DNA of 64,000 bases. Source: Eukaryota sp. TZLM1-RC. Its lineage: Eukaryota; Metamonada: BaSk clade. Every line of letters begins with the position of its first letter. Position 1 is the first letter of the stretch. Below are positions 21,901-33,400 of this stretch, piece by piece. The stretch is from assembly GCA_040285825.1 (NCBI GenBank), contig JAUPSS010000004.1, positions 5,153,658 through 5,217,657 of the forward strand, in the 5' to 3' direction. Made by a program: the position numbers and the translations under genes. The notes under the pieces were generated by a model. The model saw only the letters and a program-made list of their open reading frames with translations. It did not search any database and was not told the origin of the DNA.

Positions 21901-23829
21901 GGGAATTGCCAACCCACAACTGGGAAACGGGCAATCAGAAACGCCTCGCCTGATTAAGAATTGATGGAATTCAGAATCGTTGACGTTAACCAAAATTTTG
22001 AAAACATCCAAAATTTCAGAAGTAACGTTATGTGAGCTCTTCTTGTCAGTTTCTGATTGACTTAGCTTAGATAGAACAACTTCAACTAATAAATAGTTTT
22101 GGAATAAATTTGAATAATCATTAAAATTTTGAGTGAAAATTAATGCAAACAAATATTTAGTTTCAGGAGAATTAATAATTAAATACTGAAACCAATTAGA
22201 ATTAATTAACACTTTACCATCAACTCGAGAGTTTTTGACTGCCAGACCAAGAATGCGGGCAACTAGTCGTCGTGCGTCAAGCGAAAATGATTGGATTGTG
22301 TCATTAACGAAATTTGCAAACGGAATTTTGGTATCAAATGGTGACATACTGTTTGACAAGAAGAGCTCACTGTAAAGCGCAAAAATTTTGAGAAAATTAA
22401 TGCAGTCAGGGTTAGCATTGTCTAAATAAGTGAACCTTCTGCCATATAAATTCTGAATATTTGGTAAAAAAGAGTGAAAATTTGACAAATTTTTGATTGT
22501 GATCCCAGAAACAACCAAAATTTTTCGCAACAAGCTCAAAATAGAAATAATAATTTTGAAGCAGAGATCAGTGTTTGAGTGTAATCCTGATTTGATTGAT
22601 TGAGCATTGATTGATGGCACCTTCAGTTCCTGGGTGGCTGTTTCAGCTACAACCTTCTTCATACTCTTCACAATTCTTTCAAACAAAACGATTGATATTT
22701 TGAACCTATCCGTGCTTTTTGGTGACAACTCAGGCCAATTTTCAAGTATGATATTGACCCAATCAAAGGGAATTTGACCGTCATTATAGGAAACCAGACA
22801 GTCAATCAAAATCTGATTAATTATATCCACTCTCTCACTGTGATCAAGATTACCTTTGATAAGATTAACTAACACAGAAACCACTGAAGGTCCATATCCA
22901 CGTGGCAGACATGACTTTAAAAGACTCGTGACGTCATTGATTAATTGAGTATGATCGGGGTCAATGAAAGTCCAGCCGACTAATGACCTGAAGATCGAAT
23001 TACTAAAATGTGACTGATCCACTTGATTGATTAATTTTGATGGCGTTATGACAGTCAGACAGTCAAAAACTGCTTTTAAACAGCAAACATGTTCATTTGA
23101 AACATCAAAACTAGCATACTTAATCACTAAATTGAGCAAATTAGTATTAATTAAATGACGTGATATGCTTGTATTAAACCGGCAAGTAGGATACAAAACA
23201 GAAAGAGTCAAATCAATCAAATATGACGTGAGATGAGGGTCAGATTTCTGCTTTGTTTTGGATGATTTAGTATTTTTGACAGATTTATTTCGTTCTTGCT
23301 GGGATAATTGGTAGTGTTTAGCGATAATAGAACTGCTTTTGGTTAAAATTCTACTAATCATATGAGCAGCTGAGGAAGAATGAATCGATAAACTAGTTAA
23401 GTACTTGATGACGGACATTACTAAAGGATGGTGGGGTTCGTGAAGAGAGTTGAACATACGAGGAAGGGAAGCAAGAGCACGTTTAAGAAGGTGAGGAAAG
23501 TTGGGGGTCGTGGAGGATGCATGGATAACATAGTGAGCAGAAAGGACGGCTTTACGGAAAACAGGTTCGCGAAAGTTAGCGTGATCGATAATGTTCCAGA
23601 GTTCAGCGAATTCAGGGGATGATTCTAGGATACGGATAAGAAAGGAGGGAGGGTGAATGACTAGTTTGGGTTTCTTTTTGGAGAGGACATTGGTCATGGA
23701 AGGTATTTTAGTGGAGGAAAAGAGATCTAGAAGTCCATTGACAGCTGTACGTTGAACAGAAGGTTGTCCAGAGAGTCCAGTGAGAACCTTAGAGACAGAG
23801 ACCTCAGGTTTGGAGTCATCAGTTGTCAT
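18904..23829 (-). CDS. URB1: URB1/Npa1-like nucleolar pre-60S ribosome biogenesis factor
   Basis: A 1641-residue, single-exon, all-helical solenoid protein. The N-terminal third fits the Npa1 domain of URB1 (nucleolar pre-ribosomal-associated protein 1): a short lead-in (VSVSKVLTGLSG, VNGLLDLFSS), ILESSPEFAELWNIID, repeated helical pairs with VIKYLTSLSIHSSS, then CLPRGYGPSVVSVLVNLIKG and a hydrophilic linker. The C-terminal half is a long HEAT-like repeat region comparable to NopRA1. URB1 acts in the nucleolus in early 60S assembly. Assignment is from layout and local resemblance, without alignment. The frame extends upstream to 23958, but residues before MTTDDSKPEV (23829) look like 5' UTR. 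Two tRNA B-box-like words lie inside the gene (see findings). Confidence 0.65.
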   Translation of the reverse strand: MTTDDSKPEVSVSKVLTGLSGQPSVQRTAVNGLLDLFSSTKIPSMTNVLSKKKPKLVIHPPSFLIRILESSPEFAELWNIIDHANFREPVFRKAVLSAHYVIHASSTTPNFPHLLKRALASLPRMFNSLHEPHHPLVMSVIKYLTSLSIHSSSAAHMISRILTKSSSIIAKHYQLSQQERNKSVKNTKSSKTKQKSDPHLTSYLIDLTLSVLYPTCRFNTSISRHLINTNLLNLVIKYASFDVSNEHVCCLKAVFDCLTVITPSKLINQVDQSHFSNSIFRSLVGWTFIDPDHTQLINDVTSLLKSCLPRGYGPSVVSVLVNLIKGNLDHSERVDIINQILIDCLVSYNDGQIPFDWVNIILENWPELSPKSTDRFKISIVLFERIVKSMKKVVAETATQELKVPSINAQSIKSGLHSNTDLCFKIIISILSLLRKILVVSGITIKNLSNFHSFLPNIQNLYGRRFTYLDNANPDCINFLKIFALYSELFLSNSMSPFDTKIPFANFVNDTIQSFSLDARRLVARILGLAVKNSRVDGKVLINSNWFQYLIINSPETKYLFALIFTQNFNDYSNLFQNYLLVEVVLSKLSQSETDKKSSHNVTSEILDVFKILVNVNDSEFHQFLIRRGVSDCPFPSCGLAIPSFITGFNLPKPNSFIDERRIVFVFGQIFFSNVIHDLINSKQLENDFSHLFLFNNNEVVIPPTAGNKRRISDEDRNSSLSEGELNETKSFLLQIIEKVINNCRDSNFDGDVFEIIKSHFSCKELDVISSLVTLLLPNNQLFEESIIFDCFDHVTGCNPLLIDCKPFILNSLLQFFTVRMYSKISVQSNVIKYVITNQNLFDSSLFMTFLSAIVEQIPFKPSYCDFLPFISQCLSQQNLSSAGLEPMTRMVLDKLTGIIDEVDDERVDGVVGELVCLLGFTQLLEYLSHHEGQISSEVLSSIAQKHYLFQQSINQPDCPKGLISLLHSQDVSIKVKKSALSLFESALAGNSVDTSNDLSDFLNDLISILFKFFNNSHYTIVYVIFKVLFYFAQESKSTAQILSNLILTQEYQQLFSSQHTRDGITQLFYHLRRTLGYCQLENPLQYSKGTLSHTDRMLFYLHIGDIYFNMEKIRSFSPLDFVFYINHKLEVAGSSPGDASFSDHIPVGLKILASPSNWIIDLVNVFPQEHIINSIKSPINLIDCPKMSPIYDPQNYADPHTFAIVTYACLSHLIIGSNGAIHFQNATTLCTELVKKGILALLLKLLSSNNPELRALVYSISAIFTNSLESSTENLIVSSVFPLLTALKDSVSEPGQWLSPLVTSSVSMILTLLTFSEYSKLTNFATKFITKTAFFSQSNPFSILHFLNNGSSDVSLVKISQNFGFDLATSSLVTLKEFDLFTRHLIVTSSFSEISVSLRNQRVNSSSFKTILTCLAQFPQKSIEEYGILAVLTDLLPIFDKTHFELLLSSLFLAIKNLAFEHCHFILISVCSFLSQISNFLSDHFDYIDLYFAIWKFIFCQEVGIPNFSQIMTIFVSIMENFPKVATFKSEIIHQLFSILSSNQISSLATTESQIFQKETVIEFVNSVFAQIPLYFELFSSQSLFNFLDLYGSFIDPNNLCRFLEILPLCELKHRISKMLPLKNHTDIVKKVAENMSRSM

Positions 23830-24036
23830 TGTGGTATTGTTTGGAAGAAGTATTGGTAATGTCTTGTTAATGAATCTAAATTCCTGCAAAATCAATTGAA
23901 CCATTCTTATGTTCGATAATGATGAAATTGAACCCGTTTTCCCTTGTTTAAAGAACAAGTTACCTTTTTAAGTTCATTTATAAACAATAAAGGCTCATAA
24001 CTGATATTCAGTAAGGTATTTGTGGATTTTGTTTGA

Positions 24037-24338
24037 ATGATAACTTTAGTTTTACCAATGAATCTTTCAAGTGCTAATACTCAAATATTATTCCCCTCAA
24101 TGGAATCTCAAAATCAACATCAACTATCGAAAACTTACCTACAGCGGACTTTTCATAAGTTTTCCAAATGTTCACAACGAACTAGAATCGAAGCTGAACA
24201 TTTCTTTGAAAATAGAAAATTAAATCTATTTTGCCGGAAAGTTCTTTCAAAAATTCTTCCAGTTGAATTTTTCAAAAAATATCGAGACAATTCTTTTAGA
24301 AATGATAAGAGAGGATAACTCAAATAACGAAAGAGCAA
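24037..24338 (-). mobile_element. C-terminal fragment of an RLE retrotransposon (copy R6)
   Basis: Minus-strand peptide LKNSTGRIFERTFRQNRFNFLF followed, after a frameshift, by SAVGKFSIVDVDFEI. It parallels R5 at 18.1 kb (SRTGRILDRTFWQNRIVFSF, GKFSMVDVEFEEI). R5 and R6 lie in the same orientation on either side of the URB1-like gene. Confidence 0.6.
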
Positions 24339-24429
24339 AAGGACACAAAAGGAATTCGGTATTTAAGTTGGAATTTCAATTGTTGATGTTTTCAGCATAA
24401 TTGATAATTTGGCTTTTTCAGGTCTATGT

Positions 24430-27400
24430 AGAGGTCTATGTGTTGTTGTTTATGTAAATACAGTATATTTTCTATCGTGCATCTTGCTACAACTGTTGTA
24501 GAAAGGTTTCAGTTACACTGGTGGATACTAATGTCCGTTTGATCAAGTTCAAGCAAGCAAAATGACAATTTGTTCATCACATCATCTGTGATATATCCTT
24601 TTGTGACAGTCAAGGGTTACCAAGACTATTATCGAGACCTCTGACCATGAAGAACGTCAGAACGGTTTTTCTGTTTTCACATTCAACTTGGACTTTATGC
24701 AACAATTTTTGTTATATCACCTGTTATAGATCAACAATTTTTGACTAACAAATTTATTCAACTCCAGTTGAGTTCAATTCTTCCTTCATTTTCTCAACGT
24801 AAGATACAATTGAGAATTGACTCTTTTGGTATGCACTAGTAATGTTGTTCGTCGACTATTCATATTTTGAATAACACCATTTTTACTAAAAGAATCTAAT
24901 CTATACACCAAACCAATCATTACAGAATGCTGGAAATGCATTTCAAGAATATAAAATTGTCCAATGACAAAAGCGAGTTGATGTGGAATGAACATGGTCA
25001 AAAAAAAGTTCCATTGATAAGCATTATTGTAACATTGAAAATTTTTCCCAAACGAATCAAAATTTTGAGGTCAAAGCACTTAATAAATTCAACACTCTTT
25101 TCTCCTCATGTATGGATCCACTTTTGTTTCATCTTAGATCTATTTTTGACATAATGGCTCCTACTCAAGACCTCTTTGATGACCACAAGATTGATTACGA
25201 TAGGGATGGATGCGCTGTCATCTCTGTTGAACTCGAACACTGGGTTCCCTCCAGTGACGAGAATGGCCATGTTAAATGGTAAACACCTGCCCTCTACAAG
25301 AGATTGCTGAACAGTTAATGTGTCTGTGTTGTTGTTGATGTAAATATAGTACATTTTCTATCGTGCATCTTGCTACAACTGTTGTAGAAAGGTTGTGGTT
25401 ACACACTGGTGGATGATAATGTCCTTTTGTGCAAGTTCAAGCAAGCAAAATGACAATTTGTTCATCACATCATCTGTGATATATCCTTTTGTGACAGTCA
25501 AGGGTTACCAAGACTATTATCGAGACCTCTGACCATGAAGAACGTCATAACGGTTTTTCTGTTTTCACATTCACCTTGGACTTTATGCAACAATTTTTGT
25601 TATATCACCTGTTATAGATCAACAATTTTTGACTAACAAATTTATTCAACTCCAGTTGAGTTCAATTCTTCCTTCATTTTCTCAACGTAAGATACAATTG
25701 AGAATTGACTCTTTTGGTATGCACTATTATTGTTGTTCGTCGACTATTCTTATTTTGAATAACACCATTTTTACTAAAAGAATCTAAACTATACACCAAA
25801 CCAATCATTACAGAATGCTGGAAATGCATTTCAAGAATATAAAATTGTCCAATGACAAAAGCGAGTTGATGTGGAATGAACATGGTCAAAAAAGAGTTCC
25901 ATTGATAAGCATTATTGTAACATTGAAAATTTTTCCCAAACGAATCAAAATTTTGAGGTCAAAGCACTTAATAAATTCAACACTCTTTTCTCCTCATGTA
26001 TGGATCCACTTTTGTTTCATCTTAGATCTATTTTTGACATAATGGCTCCTACTCAAGACCTCTTTGATGACCACAAGATTGATTACGATAGGGATGGATG
26101 CGCTGTCATCTCTGTTGAACTCGAACACTGGGTTCCCTCCAGTGACGAAAATGGCCATGTTAAATGGTAAACACCTGCCCTCTACAAGAGATTGCTGAAC
26201 AGTTAATGTTTCTGTGTTGTTGTTGATGTAAATATAGTACATTTTCTATCGTGCATCTTGCTACAACTGTTGTAGAAAGGTTGTGGTTACACACTGGAGG
26301 ATGATAATGTCCTTTTGTGCAAGTTCAAGCAAGCAAAATGACAATTTGTTCATCAAATCATCTGTGATATATCCTTTTGTGACAGTCAAGGGTTACCAAA
26401 AATATTATCGAGACCTCTGACCATGAAGAAGGTCAGAACGGTTTTTCTGTTTTCACATTCAACTTGGACTTTATGCAACAATTTTTGTTATATCACCTGT
26501 TATAGATCAACAATTTTTGACTAACAAATTTATTCAACTCCAGTTGAGTTCAATTCTTCCTTCATTTTCTCAACGTAAGATAAAATTGAGAATTGACTCT
26601 TTAGGTATGCACTAGTAATGTTGTCCGTCGACTATTCTTATTTTGAATAACACCATTTTTACTAAAACAATCTAATCTATACACCAAACCAATCATTACA
26701 GAATGCTGAAAATGCATTTCAAGAATATAAAATTGTCCAATGACAAAAGCGAGTTGATGTGGAATGAACATGGTAAAAAAAGAGTTCCATTGATAAAGCA
26801 TTATTGTAACATTGAAAAATTTTTTTCCCAAACGAATCAAAATTTTGAGGTCAAAGCACTTAATAAATTCAACACTCTTTTCTCCTCATGTATGGATCCA
26901 CTTTTTGTTTCATCTTAGATCTATTTTTTTGACATAATGGCTCCTACTCAAGACCTCTTTGATGACCACAAGATTGATTACGATAGGGATGGATGCGCTG
27001 TCATCTCTGTTGAACTCGAACACTGGGTTCCCTCCAGTGACAAAAATGGCCATGTTAAATGGTAAACACCTGCCCTCTACAAGAGATTGCTGAACAGTTA
27101 ATGTTTCTGTGTTGTTGTTGAAGTAAATATAGTACATTTTCTATCGTGCATCTTGCTACAACTGTTGTAGAAAGGTTGTGGTTACACACTGGTGGATGAT
27201 AATGTCCTTTTGTGCAAGTTCAAGCAAGCAAAATGACAATTTGTTCATCACATCATCTGTGATATATCCTTTTGTGACAGTCAAGGGTTACCAAAAATAT
27301 TATCGAGACCTCTGACCATGAAGAACGTCATAACGGTTTTTCTGTTTTCACATTCAACTTGGACTTTATGCAACAATTTTTGTTATATCACCTGCTATAG

Positions 27401-30400
27401 ATCAACAATTTTTGACTAACAAATTTATTCAACTCCAGTTGAGTTCAATTCTTCCTTCATTTTCTCAACGTAAGATACAATTGAGAATTGACTCTTTGGT
27501 ATGCACTAGTAATGTTGTTCGTCGACTATTCTTATTTTGAATAACACCATTTTTACTAAAAAGAATCTAAATCTATACACCAAAACCAATCATTACAGAA
27601 TGCTGAAAATGCATTTCAAGAATATAAAATTGTCCAATGACAAAAGCGAGTTGATGTGGAATGAACATGGTAAAAAAAGAGTTCCATTGAAAAGCATTAT
27701 TGAACATTGAAAATTTTTCCCAAATGAATCAAAATTTTCAGGTCAAAGCACTTAATAAATTCAACACTCTTTTCTCCTCATGTGAAGATCCACTTTTGTT
27801 TCATCTTAGATCCATTTTTGACATAATGGCTCCTACTCAAGACCTCTTTGATGACCACAAGATTGATTACGATAGGGATGGATGCGCTGTCATCTCTGTT
27901 GAACTCGAACACTGGGTTCCCTCCAGTGACGAAAATGGCCATGTTAAATGGTAAACACCTGCCCTCTACAAGAGATTGCTGAACAGTTAATGTTTCTGTG
28001 TTGTTGTTGATGTAAATATAGTACATTTTCTATCGTGCATCTTGCTACAACTGTTGTAGAAAGGTTGTGGTTACACACTGGTGGATGATAATGTCCTTTT
28101 GTGTAAGTTCGAGCAAGCAAAATGACAATTTGTTCATCACATCATCTGTGATATATCCTTTTGTGACAGTCAAGGGTTACCAAAAATATTATCGAGACCT
28201 CTGACCATGAAGAACGTCAGAACGGTTTTTCTGTTTTCACATTCAACTTGGACTTTATGCAACAATTTTTGTTATATCACCTGCTATAGATAAACAATTT
28301 TTGACTAACAAATTTATTCAACTCCAGTTGAGTTCAATTCTTCCTTCATTTTCTCAACGTAAGATACAATTGAGAATTGACTCTGTTAATATACACTAGT
28401 AATGTTGTTCGTCGACTATTCTTATTTTGAATAACACCATTTTTACTAAAAGAATCTAATCTATACACCAAACCAATCATTACAGAATGCTGGAAATGCA
28501 TTTCAAGAATATAAAATTGTCCAATGACAAAAGCGAGTTGATGTGGAATGAACATGGTCAAAAAAGAGTTCCATTGATAAGCATTATTGTAACATTGAAA
28601 ATTTTTCCCAAACGAATCAAAATTTTGAGGTCAAAGCACTTAATAAATTCAACACTCTTTTCTCCTCATGTATGGATCCACTTTTGTTTCATCTTAGATC
28701 TATTTTTGACATAATGGCTCCTACTCAAGACCTCTTTGATGACCACAAGATTGATTACGATAGGGATGGATGCGCTGTCATCTCTGTTGAACTCGAACAC
28801 TGGGTTCCCTCCAGTGACGAAAATGGCCATGTTAAATGGTAAACACCTGCCCTCTACAAGAGATTGCTGAACAGTTAATGTTTCTGTGTTGTTGTTGATG
28901 TAAATATAGTACATTTTCTATCGTGCATCTTGCTACAACTGTTGTAGAAAGGTTGTGGTTACACACTGGTGGATGATAATGTCCTTTTGTGCAAGTTCGA
29001 GCAAGCAAAATGACAATTTGTTCATCACATCATCTGTGATATATCCTTTTGTGACAGTCAAGGGTTACCAAAAATATTATCGAGACCTCTGACCATGAAG
29101 AACGTCAGAACGGTTTTTCTGTTTTCACATTCAACTTGGACTTTATGCAACAATTTTTGTTATATCACCTGTTATAGATCAACAATTTTTGACTAACAAA
29201 TTGATTCAACTCCAGTTGAGTTCAATTCTTCCTTCATTTTCTCAACGTAAGATACAATTGAGAATTGACTCTTTTGGTATGCACTAGTAATGTTGTTCGT
29301 CGACTATTCTTATTTTGAATAACACCATTTTTACTAAAAGAATCTAATCTATACACCAAACCAATCATTACAGAATGCTGGAAATGAATTTCAAGAATAT
29401 AAAATTGTCCAATGACAAAAGCGAGTTGATGTGGAATGAACATGGTCAAAAAAAAAGTTCCATTGATAAGCATTATTGTAACATTGAAAATTTTTCCCAA
29501 ACGAATCAAAATTTTGAGGTCAAAGCACTTAATAAATTCAACACTCTTTTCTCCTCATGTATGGATCCACTTTTGTTTCATCTTAGATCTATTTTTGACA
29601 TAATGGCTCCTACTCAAGACCTCTTTGATGACCACAAGATTGATTACGATAGGGATGGATGCGCTGTCATCTCTGTTGAACTCGAACACTGGGTTCCCTC
29701 CAGTGACGAAAATGGCCATGTTAAATGGTAAACACCTGCCCTCTACAGGAGATTGCTGAACAGTTAATGTTTCTGTGTTGTTGTTGATGTAAATATAGTA
29801 CATTTTCTATCGTGCATCTTGCTACAACTGTTGTAGAAAGGTTGTGGTTACACACTGGTGGATGATAATGTCCTTTTGTGCAAGTTCAAGCAAGCAAAAT
29901 GACAATTTGTTCATCACATCATCTGTGATATATCCTTTTGTGACAGTCAAGGGTTACCAAAAATATTATCGAGACCTCTGACCATGAAGAACGTCATAAC
30001 GGTTTTTCTGTTTTCACATTCAACTTGGACTTTATGCATCAATTTTTGTTATATCACCTGCTATAGATCAACAATTTTTGACTAACAAATTTATTCAACT
30101 CCAGTTGAGTTCAATTCTTCCTTCATGTTCTCAACGTAAGATACAATTGAGAATTGACTCTTTTGGTATACACTAGTAATGTTGTTCGTCGACTATTCTT
30201 ATTTTTAATAACACCATTTTTACTAAAAGAATCTAATCTATACACCAAACCAATCATTACAGAATGCTGGAAATGCATTTCAAGAATATAAAATTGTCCA
30301 ATGACAAAAGCGAGTTGATGTGGAATGAACATGGTCAAAAAAGAGTTCCATTGATAAGCATTATTGTAACATTGAAAATTTTTCCCAAACGAATCAAAAT

Positions 30401-33400
30401 TTTGAGGTCAAAGCACTTAATAAATTCAACACTCTTTTCTCCTCATGTATGGATCCACTTTTGTTTCATCTTAGATCTATTTTTGACATAATGGCTCCTA
30501 CTCAAGACCTCTTTGATGACCACAAGATTGATTACGATAGGGATGGATGCGCTGTCATCTCTGTTGAACTCGAACACTGGGTTCCCTCCAGTGACGAAAA
30601 TGGCCATGTTAAATGGTAAACACCTGCCCTCTACAAGAGATTGCTGAACAGTTAATGTTTCTGTGTTGTTGTTGATGTAAATATAGTACATTTTCTATCG
30701 TGCATCTTGCTACAACTGTTGTAGAAAGGTTGTGGTTACACACTGGTGGATGATAATGTCCTTTTGTGCAAGTTCAAGCAAGCAAAATGACAATTTGTTC
30801 ATCACATCATCTGTGATATATCCTTTTGTGACAGTCAAGGGTTACCAAAAATATTATCGAGACCTCTGACCATGAAGAACGTCATAACGGTTTTTCTGTT
30901 TTCACATTCAACTTGGACTTTATGCAACAATTTTTGTTATATCACCTGTTATAGATCAACAATTTTTGACTAACAAATTTACTCAACTCCAGTTGAGTTC
31001 AATTCTTCCTTCATTTTCTCAACGTAAGATACAATTGAGAATTGACTCTTTTGGTATGCACTAGTAATGTTGTTCGTCGACTATTCTTATTTTGAATAAC
31101 ACCATTTTTACTAAAAGAATCTAATCTATACACCAAACCAATCATTACAGAATGCTGGAAATGCATTTCAAGAATATAAAATTGTCCAATGACAAAAGCG
31201 AGTTGATGTGGAATGAACATGGTCAAAAAAGAGTTCCATTGATAAGCATTATTGTAACATTGAAAATTTTTCCCAAACGAATCAAAATTTTGAGGTCAAA
31301 GCACTTAATAAATTCAACACTCTTTTCTCCTCATGTATAGATCCACTTTTGTTTCATCTTAGATCTATTTTTGACATAATGGCTCCTACTCAAGACCTCT
31401 TTGATGACCACAAGATTGATTACGATAGGGATGGATGCGCTGTCATCTCTGTTGAACTCGAACACTGGGTTCCCTCCAGTGACGAAAATGGCCATGTTAA
31501 ATGGTAAACACCTGCCCTCTACAAGAGATTGCTGAACAGTTAATGTTTCTGTGTTGTTGTTGATGTAAATATAGTACATTTTCTATCGTGCATCTTGCTA
31601 CAACTGTTGTAGAAAGGTTGTGGTTACACACTGGTGGATGATAATGTCCTTTTGTGCAAGTTCAAGCAAGCAAAATGACAATTTGTTCATCACATCATCT
31701 GTGATATATCCTTTTGTGACAGTCAAGGGTTACCAAAAATATTATCGAGACCTCTGACCATGAAGAACGTCATAACGGTGTTTCTGTTTTCACATTCAAC
31801 TTGGACTTTATGCAACAATTTTTGTTATATCACCTGCTATAGATCAACAATTTTTGACTAACAAATTTATTCAACTCCAGTTGAGTTCAATTCTTCTTTC
31901 ATTTTCTCAACGTAAGATACAATTGAGAATTGACTCTTTTGGTATGCACTAGTAATGTTGTTCGTCGACTATTCTTATTTTGAATAACATCATTTTTACT
32001 AAAAGAATCTAATCTATACACCAAACCAATCATTACAGAATGCTGGAAATGCATTTCAAGAATATAAAATTGTCCAATGACAAAAGCGAGTTGATGTGGA
32101 ATGAACATGGTCAAAAAAAAAGTTCCATTGATAAGCATTATTGTAACATTGAAAATTTCTCCCAAACGAATCAAAATTTTGAGGTCAAAGCACTTAATAA
32201 ATTCAACACTCTTTTCTCCTCATGTATGGATCCACTTTTGTTTCATCTTAGATCTATTTTTGACATAATGGCTCCTACTCAAGACCTCTTTGATGACCAC
32301 AAGATTGATTACGATAGGGATGGATGCGCTGTCATCTCTGTTGAACTCGAACACTGGGTTCCCTCCAGTGACGAAAATGGCCATGTTAAATGGTAAACAC
32401 CTGCCCTCTACAAGAGATTGCTGAACAGTTAATGTTTCTGTGTTGTTGTTGATGTAAATATAGTACATTTTCTATCGTGCATCTTGCTACAACTGTTGTA
32501 GAAAGGTTGTGGTTACACACTGGTGGATGATAATGTCCTTTTGTGCAAGTTCAAGCAAGCAAAATGACAATTTGTTCATCACATCATCTGTGATATATCC
32601 TTTTGTGACAGTCAAGGGTTACCAAAAATATTATCGAGACCTCTGACCATGAAGAACGTCATAACGGTGTTTCTGTTTTCACATTCAACTTGGACTTTAT
32701 GCAACAATTTTTGTTATATCACCTGCTATAGATCAACAATTTTTGACTAACAAATTTATTCAACTCCAGTTGAGTTCAATTCTTCTTTCATTTTCTCAAC
32801 GTAAGATACAATTGAGAATTGACTCTTTTGGTATGCACTAGTAATGTTGTTCGTCGACTATTCTTATTTTGAATAACATCATTTTTTTACTAAAAAGAAT
32901 CTAATCTATACACCAAACCAATCATTACAGAATGCTGGAAATGCATTTCAAGAATATAAAATTGTCCAATGACAAAAGCGAGTTGATGTGGAATGAACAT
33001 GGTCAAAAAAAGTTCCATTGATAAGCATTATTGTAACATTGAAAATTTCTCCCCAAACGAATCAAAAATTTTTGAGGTCAAAGCACTTAATAAATTCAAC
33101 ACTCTTTTTCTCCTCATGTATGGATCCACTTTTTGTTTCATCTTAGATCTATTTTTTTGACATAATGGCTCCTACTCAAGACCTCTTTGATGACCACAAG
33201 ATTGATTACGATAGGGATGGATGCGCTGTCATCTCTGTTGAACTCGAACACTGGGTTCCCTCCAGTGACGAAAATGGCCATGTTAAATGGTAAAAACCTG
33301 CCCTCTACAGGAGATTGCTGAACAGTTAATGTTTCTGTGTTGTTGTTGATGTAAATAAAGTATATTTTCTATCTTGCATCTTGCTAAGACTGTTGTAGAA